The notes beneath the pieces were generated by a model. That model was not told where the DNA came from. It did no database searches and was given only the letters and a program-made list of their open reading frames with translations. Both the position numbers and the translations under genes were made by a program. Shown in pieces: positions 23,023 to 33,452 of a DNA stretch of 56,828 nucleotides; position 1 is the first letter of the stretch; the number at the start of each line of letters is the position of its first letter. Source of the stretch: Klebsiella pneumoniae (GTDB taxonomy: Bacteria > Pseudomonadota > Gammaproteobacteria > Eutrophobiales > Eutrophobiaceae); contig CAMDWI010000023.1 in NCBI GenBank assembly GCA_945878555.1, forward strand, positions 1-56,828. Reading direction: 5' to 3'.

Positions 23023-25311
23023 ATGAAAGACAGGGTATTGGCCTATACACTCTTTTTTATTGTATCGGCGGCGGGCATAGGGCTTTGTATACAGTTGTAT
23101 ATAACGGCTTCAAAAATCAACGCATCGTTTATGTCCTATGCCGAACAGGACATGGAAACCGTCGGATCACTTTCCAGCATCAAATCCTATTTCAGCGAGA
23201 ATGAGAGGCTGATATACGAATATTATGCTTCACCTGCGGACAGGGATGATCTCCGGGTCAAAATTGCGATGGTACGCGCGAGTCTGATGGACGTGCTGGA
23301 GCATGTCCAGGATGACTTTATTGATCGTCAGGAATACAAGGTGCTAGCGGAAGTGTTTCATCAGTTCGAGACCCGATTCATTGGAATTAATACTCTTATG
23401 GATTCAGGAAGTTCAGATTCTGAACGGGTACACAACGAACTGGTGGTTCTGAGTTCATTCGGGGAGAGCATCAACCCCGCTCTGAACAGCTTGTTAAAAC
23501 TGGCCAGAAACAATGCGACACAGAAACAACTGGAAGTATCACGGCAACTTACAGAAATTGTGGTATTGATATCTGTTTTTACGATCATTGCATTGCTTTT
23601 TTTTATTATAATCGGAGTCCTGATCCAGTCCATGCTGAAGGCCGATGCAGCGCAGAAAAAGCTGGCGCACTTTCCCGAGAGAAGTCCGATAGCGGTGTTT
23701 TCGCTTGGAATGGATGGACACATAATATTTGCCAATCCGGCCTCCTATCGTATTGCTGCCCTGATTAATCCTGATCTTCATAACATATTGCCGGAAAATA
23801 TTGGCGATCTGATTGCAGATTTGCACACGTCCCGGAAATCCTCTGCTGCACAACAATATACGCTTTATAATCACGTACTATCCGCAACTTTGCAGCTTGT
23901 TCCTGAATTCAGTCAGTGTCATGTATATATATCCGATATTTCCAGTCAGGTGGAAGCAGAGAAAGAATTACACAGACTTGCTTACTATGATCCTGTTACC
24001 GGCCTCCCTAATTCCAGCTTGTTTGCCAAGGATTGCCGGGAGTTGATAGTAAATGAGGACACAAGATTCAGCGTAATGGTATTTTCGTTTGTCCGTTTTG
24101 AACTGCTGGCACGCAGCGCTGAAAATCCGGACATTAATCACCTGCTCAAGCTTGCAGTTGAACGGTTAATGGACAGTGTCGCGAATGTTAAATTCAGAAA
24201 GTCATCCCGTATGTACCGGATGCAAGGTGTAAGTTTTGCGCTATTAATCGAGGCCGATGACAATAATTTACTTGAAACGGTGACAGCAAATGTTGCCGAT
24301 ATGATCCAGTCTGTTTTGACAAGGCCGATTTTATTCAAACGACGTGAGTTTTATCTTGGGCCTGCCATCGCATCCTGTATCTGCCCTGATGATGCGATAA
24401 CCACAGAATCCCTGCTCGCTGATGCCAGTGCAGCGCTGGATCAAATACTCAAGGACCACAAACCCGGGTATCAGCCATTTGACCAGAAAATCAGGATACA
24501 GGAACAACTCTGGATTGAAACAGAAAAGGCAATTCGCAAGGGGATAGATAACAATGAGTTCCTGCTGTTTTACCAGCCCAAACTCTCGGCTCGAGGAGAA
24601 TGCCTGAGCGGCATGGAGGCTCTGGTCAGGTGGAACCATAATGGAAAGATGATTGCGCCGATCCAGTTTATTCAGGTGGCTGAAGAGAGCGGATTAATCA
24701 TCCAGTTGGGAGCCTGGATATTAAACGAGGCTTGTAGACAGGCCGCCGAATGGTTGAGTTCCGGTGCAGCCGGGTTTGCTGTCGCAGTGAATGTTTCCGC
24801 CATCCAGTTTTACCAGCCCGATTTCGTCGAAAAGGTGGAACAGGCGTTGTCGCGAAACAAGTTGCCGCCGCAATATCTGGAACTGGAAATCACCGAGTCC
24901 GCGTTGATGCTGGATGTTGAACATAACATTGATGCACTGACCAGGTTGAGAAACCTGGGTATTGAACTATCTCTCGATGATTTCGGAACAGGCTATTCAT
25001 CGCTGGCATATCTTCGAAGATTACCTATTTCCAAACTGAAAATTGATCGGGCGTTCATTTCCACTGTCCAGAATGGCGGTACAGACCAGGCTATAGTGTA
25101 TTTAATGATCGAGATGGCATATGCTCTTGGTTTGAAGGTCATTGCAGAGGGCGTAGAAACTGCTGAACAGGTAATTATGCTGGATAATCTTCAGTGCGAT
25201 GAGTTGCAGGGCTATCACTATTCAAAACCGGTTGCCGCACCAGAGATGAGAATCTGGCTGAATTCTGATAGATTGCATGATATAAACAGCACCATGTTCG
25301 CTGTTAATTGA
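23023..25311 (+). CDS. membrane EAL phosphodiesterase with degenerate GGDEF domain
   Basis: 762 residues from ATG 23023 (783 from GTG 22960, which overlaps the DoxX stop). Order: TM1, a four-helix-type periplasmic sensor with many acidic residues, TM2 (IVVLISVFTIIALLFFIIIGV), a PAS-like segment (PIAVFSLGMDGHIIFANPAS), a GGDEF domain in which the signature is replaced by QGVSF, and a complete EAL domain (MEALVRW, ELEITESALM, DDFGTGYSSL, KIDRAFI, AEGVET, QGYHYSKP). It should hydrolyse c-di-GMP but not make it. Position directly after the bufferin genes suggests co-transcription. Confidence 0.9.
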   Translation: MKDRVLAYTLFFIVSAAGIGLCIQLYITASKINASFMSYAEQDMETVGSLSSIKSYFSENERLIYEYYASPADRDDLRVKIAMVRASLMDVLEHVQDDFIDRQEYKVLAEVFHQFETRFIGINTLMDSGSSDSERVHNELVVLSSFGESINPALNSLLKLARNNATQKQLEVSRQLTEIVVLISVFTIIALLFFIIIGVLIQSMLKADAAQKKLAHFPERSPIAVFSLGMDGHIIFANPASYRIAALINPDLHNILPENIGDLIADLHTSRKSSAAQQYTLYNHVLSATLQLVPEFSQCHVYISDISSQVEAEKELHRLAYYDPVTGLPNSSLFAKDCRELIVNEDTRFSVMVFSFVRFELLARSAENPDINHLLKLAVERLMDSVANVKFRKSSRMYRMQGVSFALLIEADDNNLLETVTANVADMIQSVLTRPILFKRREFYLGPAIASCICPDDAITTESLLADASAALDQILKDHKPGYQPFDQKIRIQEQLWIETEKAIRKGIDNNEFLLFYQPKLSARGECLSGMEALVRWNHNGKMIAPIQFIQVAEESGLIIQLGAWILNEACRQAAEWLSSGAAGFAVAVNVSAIQFYQPDFVEKVEQALSRNKLPPQYLELEITESALMLDVEHNIDALTRLRNLGIELSLDDFGTGYSSLAYLRRLPISKLKIDRAFISTVQNGGTDQAIVYLMIEMAYALGLKVIAEGVETAEQVIMLDNLQCDELQGYHYSKPVAAPEMRIWLNSDRLHDINSTMFAVN

Positions 25312-25345
25312 CACATACTGATACTTCCATAACGGGCAGGTAGAC

Positions 25346-26017
25346 ATGTTAAAAATAATAAATGTTGCGATGATACTTATAACAGGATCGATAACAATGC
25401 TCACTGGTTGTGCCACAGTGGATAAGCAGCCGATCACCGAGGCCGAATACAACGCGTCCTTGCCGGATGATGTCAACCCGGCATCCCGGGGCCGATTACC
25501 CATAGTCAATCGGGAGCTCCTTGATGACGCAGGCAAGGCGACCTATGACAGGTATATGGCTCCGGATTCGACTTCCCTCGCAGGTATACAAGGTCCCGGT
25601 GGTATCCGCTTGCATGCAGGGGTCGACAAGAGCCCGACACGAGTAGACGACAAGGTCAGTGAGCTGGTACGTCTGGTGATTGCGCGTGAGATGGATCAGA
25701 AGTTTGAATGGACCATGCATGAACCGGTCGCCCTGAAGGCGGGGCTTGCTCCTGACATTATAGATGCGATACGCGATCGTAAGTCATTGCAAGGGCTCCC
25801 GGAAATGGAGGCCTCCATCATCCGGATGGGTCGGGAAATATTTCAGGAACATCGTGTCAGTCCGGAAACATACAGCGAGCTTACCCGCCATTTCGGCCAT
25901 CGAGACCTGATGGAAATCGTTGAACTGATGAGCGGCGGCATGAACAGCTTTATTCTGTTGTACCTGTACGATGTGCACCTTCCATTTGACAGGCCTTCTC
26001 TGTTGCCTGTCAGGTAA
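25346..26017 (+). CDS. carboxymuconolactone decarboxylase/AhpD-like lipoprotein
   Basis: 223 residues with a lipobox (SITMLTGCATV), so probably an exported lipoprotein. The body resembles the CMD/AhpD helical fold: KVSELVRLVIAREMDQKFEWTMHEPVALKAG and a C-terminal HFGHRDLMEIVELMSGGMNSFILL. The usual CxxC of AhpD is replaced by EWTMH, so peroxidase-type disulfide chemistry is unlikely. Related exported proteins occur with HAD dehalogenases; function unknown. Confidence 0.75.
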   Translation: MLKIINVAMILITGSITMLTGCATVDKQPITEAEYNASLPDDVNPASRGRLPIVNRELLDDAGKATYDRYMAPDSTSLAGIQGPGGIRLHAGVDKSPTRVDDKVSELVRLVIAREMDQKFEWTMHEPVALKAGLAPDIIDAIRDRKSLQGLPEMEASIIRMGREIFQEHRVSPETYSELTRHFGHRDLMEIVELMSGGMNSFILLYLYDVHLPFDRPSLLPVR

Positions 26018-26096
26018 AGACATTTTCAGGCATACAGACCAAGATTGATTCATATCCTGTTACACGTGTTCCCTTTTTGACAAGGTAACAACTGAC

Positions 26097-26891
26097 ATGG
26101 TGAATCCTGAACTGACACGAAGAGACTTGCTTACAGGTACAGTGCTTGCCTCGGCTGGTATTGCAGCAACTGCCATTTCCGCAACCCATGGTGAGCCCTC
26201 GGTTAACGAAGGAGAAAATATGCGCCCCGAAGTACTGTTCCTGGATGTCAACGAAACACTGCTGAATCTGGATGAGCTCAAGAAGTCCATTGCTCAATCG
26301 CTTGATGGCAGGGCAGACCTGGTCCCGCTATGGTTTTCAACCTTGCTGCATCACTCACTGGTGTCAACCGCAGGAGACAGATATGAAGATTTTGGTGCCA
26401 TCGGTGTTGCCGCATTAATGATGGTTGCCAGGAATCATGGCATCACATTGAGCGAGGACAACGCCCGCCAGGCAGTCTCAAAAATCCGGTCTCTGCCTGC
26501 CTATCCCGATGTGGAGCCGGCCTTGATACGGCTGAAGGCAGCGGGTTTCAGGATCTACACACTGACGAATTCATCCAATAGTGGCGTCCAGGCACAAATG
26601 CAGTTTGCGGGCCTTACCCCTCATCTGGAAGGTTTATTCAGCGTTGAAGATGTGGGCATCTACAAACCGCATACACACACCTATCGCTGGGCAGCCCGCA
26701 AGGCAAATGCTGAATTGAATAAGTGCATGCTGGTGGCAGCGCATGGCTGGGATGTTGCGGGTGCGATGTGGGCGGGCATGCAGGCCGCGTTTATAGCCAG
26801 ACCGGGGCAGACCTTGTATCCACTGGCGCCTCAACCGACACTAAACGTTGCCAATTTTGGTGAGTTGGCGGATGTCCTTATCGCACTGTGA
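26097..26891 (+). CDS. haloacid dehalogenase type II-like HAD hydrolase with Tat-like leader
   Basis: 264 residues. The N-terminus carries a twin-arginine-like leader (TRRDLLTGTVLASAGIAATAIS), followed by HAD motif I FLDVNETLLNL, motif II YTLTNSS, the Lys region VGIYKPHTHTYRWAARK and motif III VAAHGWDVAGAMWAGMQAAFIAR. The family hydrolyses C-Cl bonds of 2-haloacids via the motif-I Asp, but many members act on other substrates. An internal ATG at 26221 after the leader could give a cytoplasmic form. Confidence 0.85.
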   Translation: MVNPELTRRDLLTGTVLASAGIAATAISATHGEPSVNEGENMRPEVLFLDVNETLLNLDELKKSIAQSLDGRADLVPLWFSTLLHHSLVSTAGDRYEDFGAIGVAALMMVARNHGITLSEDNARQAVSKIRSLPAYPDVEPALIRLKAAGFRIYTLTNSSNSGVQAQMQFAGLTPHLEGLFSVEDVGIYKPHTHTYRWAARKANAELNKCMLVAAHGWDVAGAMWAGMQAAFIARPGQTLYPLAPQPTLNVANFGELADVLIAL

Positions 26892-26906
26892 ATGACCTGA
26901 CCGGTA

Positions 26907-27842
26907 TCAGGAGTACCACCCCAGTTTTTCTCCCCAACGGGCGGCGTCAAACAATCTGCCCATGCCCCAGTAATAGATAAAATAGGTACCTCCTCCGATC
27001 AGTGCCAGTCCGCTAATCAGCTGGAACTTGTAAGGTTTCTCAACGGCAATCGTACCCAGTTTTTTCCCGGCGAACCGGATCAACAGTAAAAACAACAGTA
27101 CCATTACTGTAATCTGGCCGAGGCCCTGAATCATCATAACAGCAGCGCCATAGAGCGGATTTTTTGCGCTCGCTGCATAGACCAGAAAGTCGCGGAAGAG
27201 GGGGTACGGGCGGCCCACGGTAAACATGCCGACCAGGGTGCCCAGGATGGTTGCCTTTACCGTAATCTGGTTAAAGAAGTCTCGCGTAGTCTGGCTGGTA
27301 CGAAACTTCAGATTGTCCAGAAACCCCAGCTCAAACATACCCCAGATCAGCATTACCAGTCCCAGCGCAGTGAACACGGCAAACGATTGTGCATGTCGAA
27401 CCTCGAGCTGGTTTACGTATTCAATACCCTGTGGCCCCAGGAAACCGATATACAGACCATACACCGCCGAGATGACCAGTACCGAGGCAGTAAAGGCCCC
27501 GAGAGCGTGCCATGCGGTCGCACGACTGCCGCCCGGATTGGCAGAACAGGTGAGTCCCGGGATCATGGCAAACACGACGCAATTACAGGCGGTAAAGGTG
27601 GCTGCCAGTCCGGCAATTGCAGCGAAGATAAAACCAAAGCTGCCACCGCGGTTATCATACTGATCAGCCAGTTCATGCGTATCCCCTATGGTTCCGCCTG
27701 CGACCAGTGTCCTGCCAAACCCGTCCGCCACATCCCGGCTCCAGAATCCGGCGACGAGAATGGCAAAAATGACTACGGCCAAGGTATACCACAGACGCTT
27801 GTTACGCGGATAGACATGCATGAAACTGTTGACCTGTTCCAT
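26907..27842 (-). CDS. CcdA/DsbD-like membrane protein (cytochrome c biogenesis TM family)
   Basis: 311 residues with about seven to eight membrane helices. TACNCVVFAMIPGLTCSA and MFTVGRPYPLFRDFLVYAAS resemble the two Pro-containing helix starts of the CcdA/DsbD (LysE superfamily) fold. The first carries a Cys pair, CNC, rather than the classic PCxxP. It may shuttle electrons or ions across the membrane; the assignment is by shape only. The gene converges with the HAD gene and is divergent from the secreted protein at 28033. Confidence 0.55.
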   Translation of the reverse strand: MEQVNSFMHVYPRNKRLWYTLAVVIFAILVAGFWSRDVADGFGRTLVAGGTIGDTHELADQYDNRGGSFGFIFAAIAGLAATFTACNCVVFAMIPGLTCSANPGGSRATAWHALGAFTASVLVISAVYGLYIGFLGPQGIEYVNQLEVRHAQSFAVFTALGLVMLIWGMFELGFLDNLKFRTSQTTRDFFNQITVKATILGTLVGMFTVGRPYPLFRDFLVYAASAKNPLYGAAVMMIQGLGQITVMVLLFLLLIRFAGKKLGTIAVEKPYKFQLISGLALIGGGTYFIYYWGMGRLFDAARWGEKLGWYS

Positions 27843-28032
27843 ATTTCCCCCTCAGGATAAGTCGTTGATGTCGTGAATAACAATGCCGGTAATGTATCGT
27901 TTTGGCAAGATAAATATCCGGTTTTATTGTCGTCTTTGCAGGGTAACACATTTCCAGAGTTATCCTGTGTATACTGGAACGGTGGGGAGAATATTTACCA
28001 GTTAAACAATGAATGCCATCGGGGGATCTGTC

Positions 28033-28815
28033 ATGTCAATTTATCATACTGCAAATCGGTTTGTGCTTTTCGTTGTCTGGACATTGGTAATGCTTACAAA
28101 TGCTGTCAATGCTCAAACGCTGCTTGAGTCCAGCGCGGAGGCGCGCTATCAACTGGATTTGCAGGTGTCCCAGTCGGCACTGCAAAAGTTTATCCCGGAA
28201 GGCTGGTCGACCAATGTTTCGACGGAAGGGGCATCCAAAGACGCCAATTTGCGGGTAATCTTTATAGAGCGCTTGACCATCAACGGCCCGGACGGCAAGC
28301 CTGTTGGCGATGGTTCCAATCTGCTGGTCTATCTGACCGTCCCGGTCAGGAATCCGGCAGGTGAGGAGGCGCAACTGGTCATAGGTGGAATTACAGAAGA
28401 TCCGGCAGATGCTCCCGGACCCTTCGACGTATACCTGCCAGCGACAACCCATACATTTAAACGGACGACCAGCAGTGGTTCAGGACCCATCATTGAAACA
28501 CAGGACTGGAAGTTTGCGACAGCGACCGGCGAGCATGCAGAGATGTCCATCACATTCGAAAGAGCAGTTGCCACCAGACGCCCTGCGCGAGACACGCTGT
28601 TTTATTCTGCAATGAACCCGGAAATATATCAGATATCCAGTCAACAGCAGGTGCTGGATATTATGCGGAATGTGACGACAGAGCCTGTTGATCGAGTGCA
28701 TGAATTTTCCTTCAAGGCAGGTGGTGGCAGTTTCGCCGACCTGTTCGATGGTGCTGAAAAAATCCTGAGCTGGGACAATATTATCTGGGTGAACCGGGAA
28801 GTCTATCTTCCCTGA
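28033..28815 (+). CDS. secreted protein of unknown function (full-length copy)
   Basis: 260 residues from ATG 28033 (preceded by GGGGGA) with a signal peptide ending VNAQ. The mature part is a beta-rich domain (LDLQVSQSALQKFIPEGWSTN, VYLTVPVRNPAGEEAQLVIGG, PFDVYLPATTHTFKRT). No known family is recognised. Its last 229 bp are duplicated at 34181-34409, on the other side of the cus genes. ATG 28009 is an alternative start without a good ribosome-binding site. Confidence 0.75.
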   Translation: MSIYHTANRFVLFVVWTLVMLTNAVNAQTLLESSAEARYQLDLQVSQSALQKFIPEGWSTNVSTEGASKDANLRVIFIERLTINGPDGKPVGDGSNLLVYLTVPVRNPAGEEAQLVIGGITEDPADAPGPFDVYLPATTHTFKRTTSSGSGPIIETQDWKFATATGEHAEMSITFERAVATRRPARDTLFYSAMNPEIYQISSQQQVLDIMRNVTTEPVDRVHEFSFKAGGGSFADLFDGAEKILSWDNIIWVNREVYLP

Positions 28816-29025
28816 TTAACCCGGAAACAGGATTCTCTACATTAACGGGAAGGCGTTTGGTTGTCAGAGGGGTGGTGCAAAAGGGTTGGTAGCTATATTG
28901 AATAATGAGGGTGTTAATAAATAAAGCCTGATGCCAACCGGTTCGGAATTGCCTGTGCCAACGCAGTGTCTATTGTCTGGTCAATAATCAATTCTTTGAT
29001 AATGGTTATGCCGATGAATTCAATT

Positions 29026-32000
29026 CTATTGTGACGTTGGAAGTAGACTGCCGGTATCGCTGTTAATATTTGCTAGACCCCATTCCTTCACGATGCCGTA
29101 AATAGCGGGGATAACGACCAGAGTAAGTACCGTAGAAGAGATCATTCCGCCGATCATCGGCACTGCGATGCGCTGCATCACTTCCGAGCCGGTACCCGTG
29201 CTCCACATAATAGGCAACAGTCCGGCCATGATCGCAATCACCGTCATTATCTTCGGTCGGACACGATCCACCGCTCCCTGCATGATTGCTTCGTAAACAT
29301 CGATACGGCTGAGTCGACGCCCTTCTGCAGTACACCTGGTTTTAATCTCGGCCAGGGCATGGTCAAGGTATACCAGCATTACCACGCCGGTCTCTGCCGC
29401 CACGCCCGCGAGCGCAATGAACCCGATCATAACCGCTACCGAGAGGTTAAAGCCCATCCACCACAACAACCAGAGTCCACCCACCAAAGCGAAAGGCAAT
29501 GATAGCATCACAATGAATGTCTCGGTCAAGGTACGGAAATTCAGATAAAGCAGCAGAAAGATGATCAGTAATGTTATCGGTACAACTATCGTAAGGCGGT
29601 CTGCCGCACGTTCCAGGTATTCATATTGGCCGCTCCATATAATGTAGTACCCTTGAGGGAACTGCACATTTGCCATCACGGCCTTTTGTGCATCAGCAAC
29701 ATACCCTCCAATATCCCGCTCACGGATATCAACGAAGATATATGCAACGAGTTGACCATCTTCGGTGCGGATACTGGTGGGTCCGCGTGCAAGCTGAATG
29801 GTTGCAATTTCCCCTAACGGGACAGTACCGCCGTCCGGTAGTGATACAAGTACATTGTTTGCAATAGCTTGCGGACTATCACGCAAGTTACGGGGATAAC
29901 GGATATTGACTGTGTAACGTTCCCGACCCTCAACGGTCGTGGTTACTGCTTCACCGCCCAGCGCGGTTGCAATGACATCCTGTACATCGCCCACCATCAG
30001 TCCGTAACGCGCGAGGTTGTCACGATCCGGCGTGATATCCAGATAATAACCCCCGATAATTCTTTCTGCGTAAGCGCTGGACGTGCCTGGAACAGTTTTT
30101 ACCACCAGCTCGATTTGCCGTGCCAGCCTCTCCATTTCAGCAAGGTCGGACCCGAATACCTTGATGCCAACCGGTGTCCTGATGCCTGTGGAAAGCATGT
30201 CGGTGCGTGCCTTGATCGGCATGGTCCAGGCGTTTGAAACACCAGGAAATTGCAACTCCCGGTCCATCTCCGTTATCAATGAATCAGTAGTCACGCCTGT
30301 CCGCCATTCGTTTTCGGGTTTAAGGTTGATCACCGTCTCCACCATTTCTGTGGGGGCGGGATCAGTCGCCGTATTTGCCCGGCCCGCCTTGCCATAGACC
30401 GACTCCACCTCCGGGAAAGATTTGATGATCCGGTTCTGTATCTGCAGCAGTTCTGCTGCTTTTGTTACGGAGATCCCAGGCAGTGTGGTTGGCATGTAGA
30501 ACAGGGTCCCTTCGTTCAGTGTTGGCATGAATTCCATACCAAGCTGTTTTGCCGGCCAGAGAGATGCTGCAAGCACAATAAGTGTCAGGGCTATGGTCAA
30601 GGTCTTTGCCTTCAGTACAGCACGGATCACTGGTCTGTAAAGCCAGATTAACAGACGGTTCAGAGGATTCTTGTGCTCGGGGATAATGTGTCCACGAATA
30701 AAGATCACCATCAATGCAGGTACCAGTGTTACCGATAATATCGCCGCGGCCGCCATCGCAAACGTCTTGGTGTAGGCGAGCGGACTGAATAACCTGCCTT
30801 CCTGGGCCTCCAGGGCGAATATGGGAAGAAACGAGACGGTGATGATCAGCAGACTGAAGAACAAGGCCGGACCGACTTCACTGGCCGCTTCAATCAGGAT
30901 TTGCAGACGCGGCTTGCCCTGCTGATTTCGTTCGAGATGTTTGTGCGCATTTTCTATCATGACAATCGCTGCATCCACCATGGCGCCTATTGCAATCGCG
31001 ATCCCGCCCAGACTCATGATGTTCGAGCCCAATCCCAGGACATTCATGGCAGCAAAGGCCATCAATACACCGACTGGCAGCATCAGAATCGCCACCAGCG
31101 CACTGCGTACATGCAACAGAAATACTATGCAAACCAGTGCCACTATCAGGCTTTCTTCAATCAGGGTGTGACGCAAGTTATCAATCGCCGCACGGATCAG
31201 GGTCGAACGATCATAGACGGCCTTGATCTCTACACTTGTGGGTAAACTGGCTGCGATTTCTGCCATGCGCAGTTTGACACTGTCAATAACGTCCAGTGCA
31301 TTCTCGCCAAAACGCTGCAAGACGATGCCGCCGGCGACTTCGCCATCACCATTGAGTTCAGTTATACCCCGGCGTTCATCCGGTCCCAGCTCGACCCGGG
31401 CGACATCCTGAAGCAGTACTGGCGTGCCACCATCATTCTTGAGAACGATTTTTTGCAAATCAGGAATACCTTTAAGGTAGCCACGCCCACGTATCACGTA
31501 CTCGAATTCAGACAGTTCGACCGTGCGCCCGCCCGTATCCATATTACTGGCACGTATGGCCTCACGAATTTCAGAAAGTGGAATGTCAAAACTGCGCAGT
31601 CGTTGCGGATCGACAATCACGTTATATTGTTTTACGAAACCGCCGACACTGGCGATCTCTGCCACGCCCTCCGCCCTGACCAGTCCATAGCGCACATACC
31701 AGTCTTGTAAAGAACGGAGTTCGGCAAGCGAGTAGTCCTTTGCCAACAGGACATACTGATAAACCCAACCTACCCCGGTGGCATCCGGCCCGAGACCCGG
31801 AGTGACACCGGCGGGCAAACTCCGGGCTGCCGCATTCAGATATTCCAGTACCCGTGAACGTGCCCAGTAGATATCGGTGCCTTCCTCAAAAATCACATAG
31901 ACGAACGAGACCCCAAAATAGGAAAATCCGCGCACCACACTTGAACGGGGTACGGTCAACATTGCCGTGGTCAGCGGGTAGGTAACCTGGTCTTCGATTA

Positions 32001-32178
32001 CTTGCGGGGCCTGGCCTGGATACTCGGTATAGACGATCACCTGCGTATCAGACAGATCGGGGATGGCATCCAGCGGCATTGTCAGCATGGCATAAACTCC
32101 GGCCACCAACGCGAACACCGTGGCGATCAGCACGAGCATGATATTACGGGTGGATGCTGCTATGAGTCTCTCAATCAT
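29026..32178 (-). CDS. cusA: heavy-metal RND efflux pump, CusA-type (Cu/Ag)
   Basis: 1050 residues, the usual CusA/CzcA length. The N-terminal TM1 is followed by LDAIPDLSDTQVIVYTEYPGQAPQVIEDQVTYPLTTAM; TM4 carries GGIAIAIGAMVDAAIVMIENAHK with the proton-relay acidic residues. The periplasmic part has several Met (TLFYMPTTLPGISVT, NAWTMPIKARTDMLSTGIRTPVG) in positions used for Cu(I)/Ag(I) in CusA. It overlaps cusB by 4 bp. No outer-membrane CusC is present in the window, so the pump must use an unlinked channel or the gene has been lost. Confidence 0.93.
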   Translation of the reverse strand: MIERLIAASTRNIMLVLIATVFALVAGVYAMLTMPLDAIPDLSDTQVIVYTEYPGQAPQVIEDQVTYPLTTAMLTVPRSSVVRGFSYFGVSFVYVIFEEGTDIYWARSRVLEYLNAAARSLPAGVTPGLGPDATGVGWVYQYVLLAKDYSLAELRSLQDWYVRYGLVRAEGVAEIASVGGFVKQYNVIVDPQRLRSFDIPLSEIREAIRASNMDTGGRTVELSEFEYVIRGRGYLKGIPDLQKIVLKNDGGTPVLLQDVARVELGPDERRGITELNGDGEVAGGIVLQRFGENALDVIDSVKLRMAEIAASLPTSVEIKAVYDRSTLIRAAIDNLRHTLIEESLIVALVCIVFLLHVRSALVAILMLPVGVLMAFAAMNVLGLGSNIMSLGGIAIAIGAMVDAAIVMIENAHKHLERNQQGKPRLQILIEAASEVGPALFFSLLIITVSFLPIFALEAQEGRLFSPLAYTKTFAMAAAAILSVTLVPALMVIFIRGHIIPEHKNPLNRLLIWLYRPVIRAVLKAKTLTIALTLIVLAASLWPAKQLGMEFMPTLNEGTLFYMPTTLPGISVTKAAELLQIQNRIIKSFPEVESVYGKAGRANTATDPAPTEMVETVINLKPENEWRTGVTTDSLITEMDRELQFPGVSNAWTMPIKARTDMLSTGIRTPVGIKVFGSDLAEMERLARQIELVVKTVPGTSSAYAERIIGGYYLDITPDRDNLARYGLMVGDVQDVIATALGGEAVTTTVEGRERYTVNIRYPRNLRDSPQAIANNVLVSLPDGGTVPLGEIATIQLARGPTSIRTEDGQLVAYIFVDIRERDIGGYVADAQKAVMANVQFPQGYYIIWSGQYEYLERAADRLTIVVPITLLIIFLLLYLNFRTLTETFIVMLSLPFALVGGLWLLWWMGFNLSVAVMIGFIALAGVAAETGVVMLVYLDHALAEIKTRCTAEGRRLSRIDVYEAIMQGAVDRVRPKIMTVIAIMAGLLPIMWSTGTGSEVMQRIAVPMIGGMISSTVLTLVVIPAIYGIVKEWGLANINSDTGSLLPTSQ

Positions 32179-33452
32179 GGTGATCCCTCACTGATGAGAC
32201 TATTGAGAGCACTCTTGAGATTGCTTTCGGCATCGATCAGGAAATTTGCGGAAATGACAACCCGGTCATTTTCGTTGATGCCTGCACGGACTTCAACATA
32301 ACCTGCACCACGAAGACCGGTCAGAATCGAATGTGGCTCGAAACGTCCTTCACCCCTGTCGATCAGGACATACTCACTATCGCCGCTGCTGATTAAGGCA
32401 TGATCAGGAACGGCTAGAACAGGTTGTCCGTTGCCAGTGTCAATTTCAGCCTCGGCATACATATCGGGCCGCAGCAGGAAGTCTGGATTGGCAAGTTCTA
32501 TCCGTACCGTTACTGTGCGAGTTTTTGGATTTAGATGTGGATAGATCAGCGCAATTTTGCCGGGAAAACTCCGGTCAGGATAACTGCGTACCCTTACTAT
32601 CACAGGCTGGTCTATGGCTATGGAAGAAAGATCACGTTCCGCGATATCGACCAGCGCCCAGATGACCGAATGATCAGCAATGCGAAACAGTACATCGCCC
32701 GGCATGACCCGCATTCCATCCATGATGTTGCGTTCAAATACGATGCCTTCGCGTGGTGATGTCCAGGTAAAGGTCAACGGAATTTCGCGATTTCGTTCGA
32801 TATTCTCGATGAAGTCTGAAGGGACTGCCAGATTAAGTAATTGCTGTCTGACGGCACGGAGACTGGCCTCGCCAACACCCGATTTCAGATTGTAAAGATA
32901 TTCAGCGGCAGCTGCGGTAACTGCCGGACTATACAAATGCATTAATGGCGAACCATTCCTTACCTCACTCCCCGTCGTTATGTTCTCGACTGTCTCGACA
33001 AAGGCCTCCGAGCGTAACGAAATCACCGCAGTCCGACTTTCATCCAGCTGGATGGTCCCCGGCGCACGCACCGGTTCAGAGATGATGCGTATTTTCGCCG
33101 CTTCGGACTGGACACCGAGCTTTTGTATCTTTGCGGGACTGATATTGATTGAGGATCCGACCCCGGATTCATCTGCATAGACAGGGATATAATCCATACC
33201 CATCGAATCTTTTTTCGGTGTCTGTGATATATCAGAGAGTCCCATCGGATGACGGTAGTACAATATACGACCGACCGCGGGTCTTGCATTATCCGAAGTG
33301 ATTGTGTCGTTCGACGGGTCACCGGAAATATTCGCGACACCGCCCGTCTCTGGATTTATCAGAGTTGACAGCCTGTAGCCATGCAGTCCGATCCAGTATC
33401 CACTGGTCACGGCTACCAGCATGGATAGAACCATAATTATCCGGATATTCAT
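32175..33452 (-). CDS. cusB: RND periplasmic adaptor, CusB-type
   Basis: 425 residues with an N-terminal membrane anchor or signal (IIMVLSMLVAVTSGYWIGL), then a heavy-metal-binding HMBD motif (ILYYRHPMGL...SQTPKKDSMGMDYIPVY) and adaptor domains (RAPGTIQLDESRTAVISLRS, SPREGIVFERNIMDGMRVMPGD). It links CusA to an outer-membrane channel and hands over Cu/Ag. Its ATG overlaps the stop of a short upstream ORF (ATGA) and its stop overlaps cusA. Confidence 0.92.
   Translation of the reverse strand: MNIRIIMVLSMLVAVTSGYWIGLHGYRLSTLINPETGGVANISGDPSNDTITSDNARPAVGRILYYRHPMGLSDISQTPKKDSMGMDYIPVYADESGVGSSINISPAKIQKLGVQSEAAKIRIISEPVRAPGTIQLDESRTAVISLRSEAFVETVENITTGSEVRNGSPLMHLYSPAVTAAAAEYLYNLKSGVGEASLRAVRQQLLNLAVPSDFIENIERNREIPLTFTWTSPREGIVFERNIMDGMRVMPGDVLFRIADHSVIWALVDIAERDLSSIAIDQPVIVRVRSYPDRSFPGKIALIYPHLNPKTRTVTVRIELANPDFLLRPDMYAEAEIDTGNGQPVLAVPDHALISSGDSEYVLIDRGEGRFEPHSILTGLRGAGYVEVRAGINENDRVVISANFLIDAESNLKSALNSLISEGSP

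Noticed and set aside
23023..25311. Active diguanylate cyclase
   Set aside because: The GGDEF signature is replaced by QGVSF, so only the EAL activity is credible.
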